A stretch of DNA of 64,000 bases from Siphonodentalium dalli (Eukaryota; Mollusca; Scaphopoda; Gadilida; Siphonodentaliidae), in the NCBI GenBank assembly GCA_032622095.1, contig CP136061.1, positions 434,001 through 498,000 on the forward strand. The letters are read 5' to 3'. The stretch's first letter is position 1. Each line of letters begins with the position of its first letter. Below the pieces are notes generated by a model, which saw only the letters and a program-made list of their open reading frames with translations, was not told where the DNA came from and ran no database searches. This document shows, piece after piece, positions 63,610 through 64,000 of this stretch. The translations under genes and the position numbers were made by a program.

Positions 63610-64000
63610 TAAAGGGAAAATATAGCTTTTTATCATTTTTGATTCCTGGGAGTCACTTTAAAGCATTTTAATGCATTTTACAGAGCCTGGTCTTTCAGTC
63701 CAATGAATACCTCATGCTTGGTGTGGTTATTCTTGCTGCTGATGTCTTATTTCACTTACATCAGCCAAAAAAATAGTAAGATTTTTCATAAAAAATGCCA
63801 ATTTTTCAAGGTATTTTCAATTTTTTTCAAGGTGGTAATAGTCACATGATAATGCAAATGACCCATAACATGAGCATGTCAACGACACATATATCAATTG
63901 TTATAAGAACCTAATCTAACAAGTATTTTGGATTTTATAGCCAGTGATATACAGATATATATCATAAAAGTGTGTCATTTCCATTGGTGGGTATGGTCAT
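63610..64000 (+). repeat. Last core, cut by window edge
   Basis: The first 391 bases of a core, including its TA, following the element copy at 63159-63609. The array shows no sign of ending here. Confidence 0.95.

Larger units (their letters stand above)
11299..64000 (+). repeat. Satellite array, 1353-bp monomer, continues past the window
   Basis: Head-to-tail monomers differ at only a handful of bases. Each complete monomer is a 451-bp inverted-repeat element plus a 902-bp interval that includes TA at both ends. Element copies start at 11299 + 1353k (k = 0-14), 32493 + 1353k (k = 0-16) and 56394 + 1353k (k = 0-5), 38 in all. Two cores lack the element, giving local periods of 899 and 900 bp. 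Two minus-strand open frames of 63 and 76 codons recur in every copy, but near-identity of the DNA fully explains their conservation. Confidence 0.98.

Noticed and set aside
11299..64000. CRISPR-like array
   Set aside because: The period is 1353 bp with near-identical whole units and no short repeat with unique spacers. The setting is eukaryotic.

Overview
The window looks like nuclear DNA of an invertebrate animal, possibly a marine one. The evidence is AT-rich non-coding sequence, eukaryotic TATA boxes, a Polinton/Maverick-type (adintovirus-like) element, a TA-flanked inverted-repeat transposon and a very long satellite array. No host gene is recognisable and the species cannot be named from the sequence.

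Bases 1-5043 hold the decayed end of a Polinton-like element on the minus strand: a protein-primed family B DNA polymerase (1096-4908), a short degraded interval, and an A32/FtsK-HerA-type packaging ATPase running off the left edge. The polymerase has lost function several times over: two frame breaks, an in-frame stop, a Gly where motif A needs its catalytic Asp, and no motif C. The ATPase keeps Walker A and Walker B but has a stop just after Walker A. A perfect 33-bp-arm hairpin carrying mirrored TATA boxes sits just upstream of the polymerase.

Bases 5276-7784 hold three small expression cassettes: gene A (+), gene B (-) and gene C (+, a broken OTU-like protease gene). All three share an upstream element about 130 bases before the start codon and a G+C-rich hairpin (or half of it) about 20 bases after the stop. 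Two of the upstream regions form a direct repeat of about 475 bp. This shared head and tail suggests a common viral-type expression unit.

Bases 7924-11296 are a patchwork of repeats: a head-to-head palindromic minisatellite, a fold-back sequence, four copies of a 14-base motif, a GT microsatellite, and tandem units of 26, 122 and 130 bp. The 130-bp units are rich in AGGTCA half-sites.

Bases 11299-64000 (about 82% of the window) are one head-to-tail satellite array. The full monomer is 1353 bp: a 900-bp core interrupted by a 451-bp inverted-repeat element plus a duplicated TA. The array starts exactly at the end of the first such element. There are 38 element copies and 40 cores, the last cut by the window edge. 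Two monomers lack the element, one of them as a base-perfect empty TA site. Single-base variants form blocks and two-monomer spacings, which record how the array expanded.
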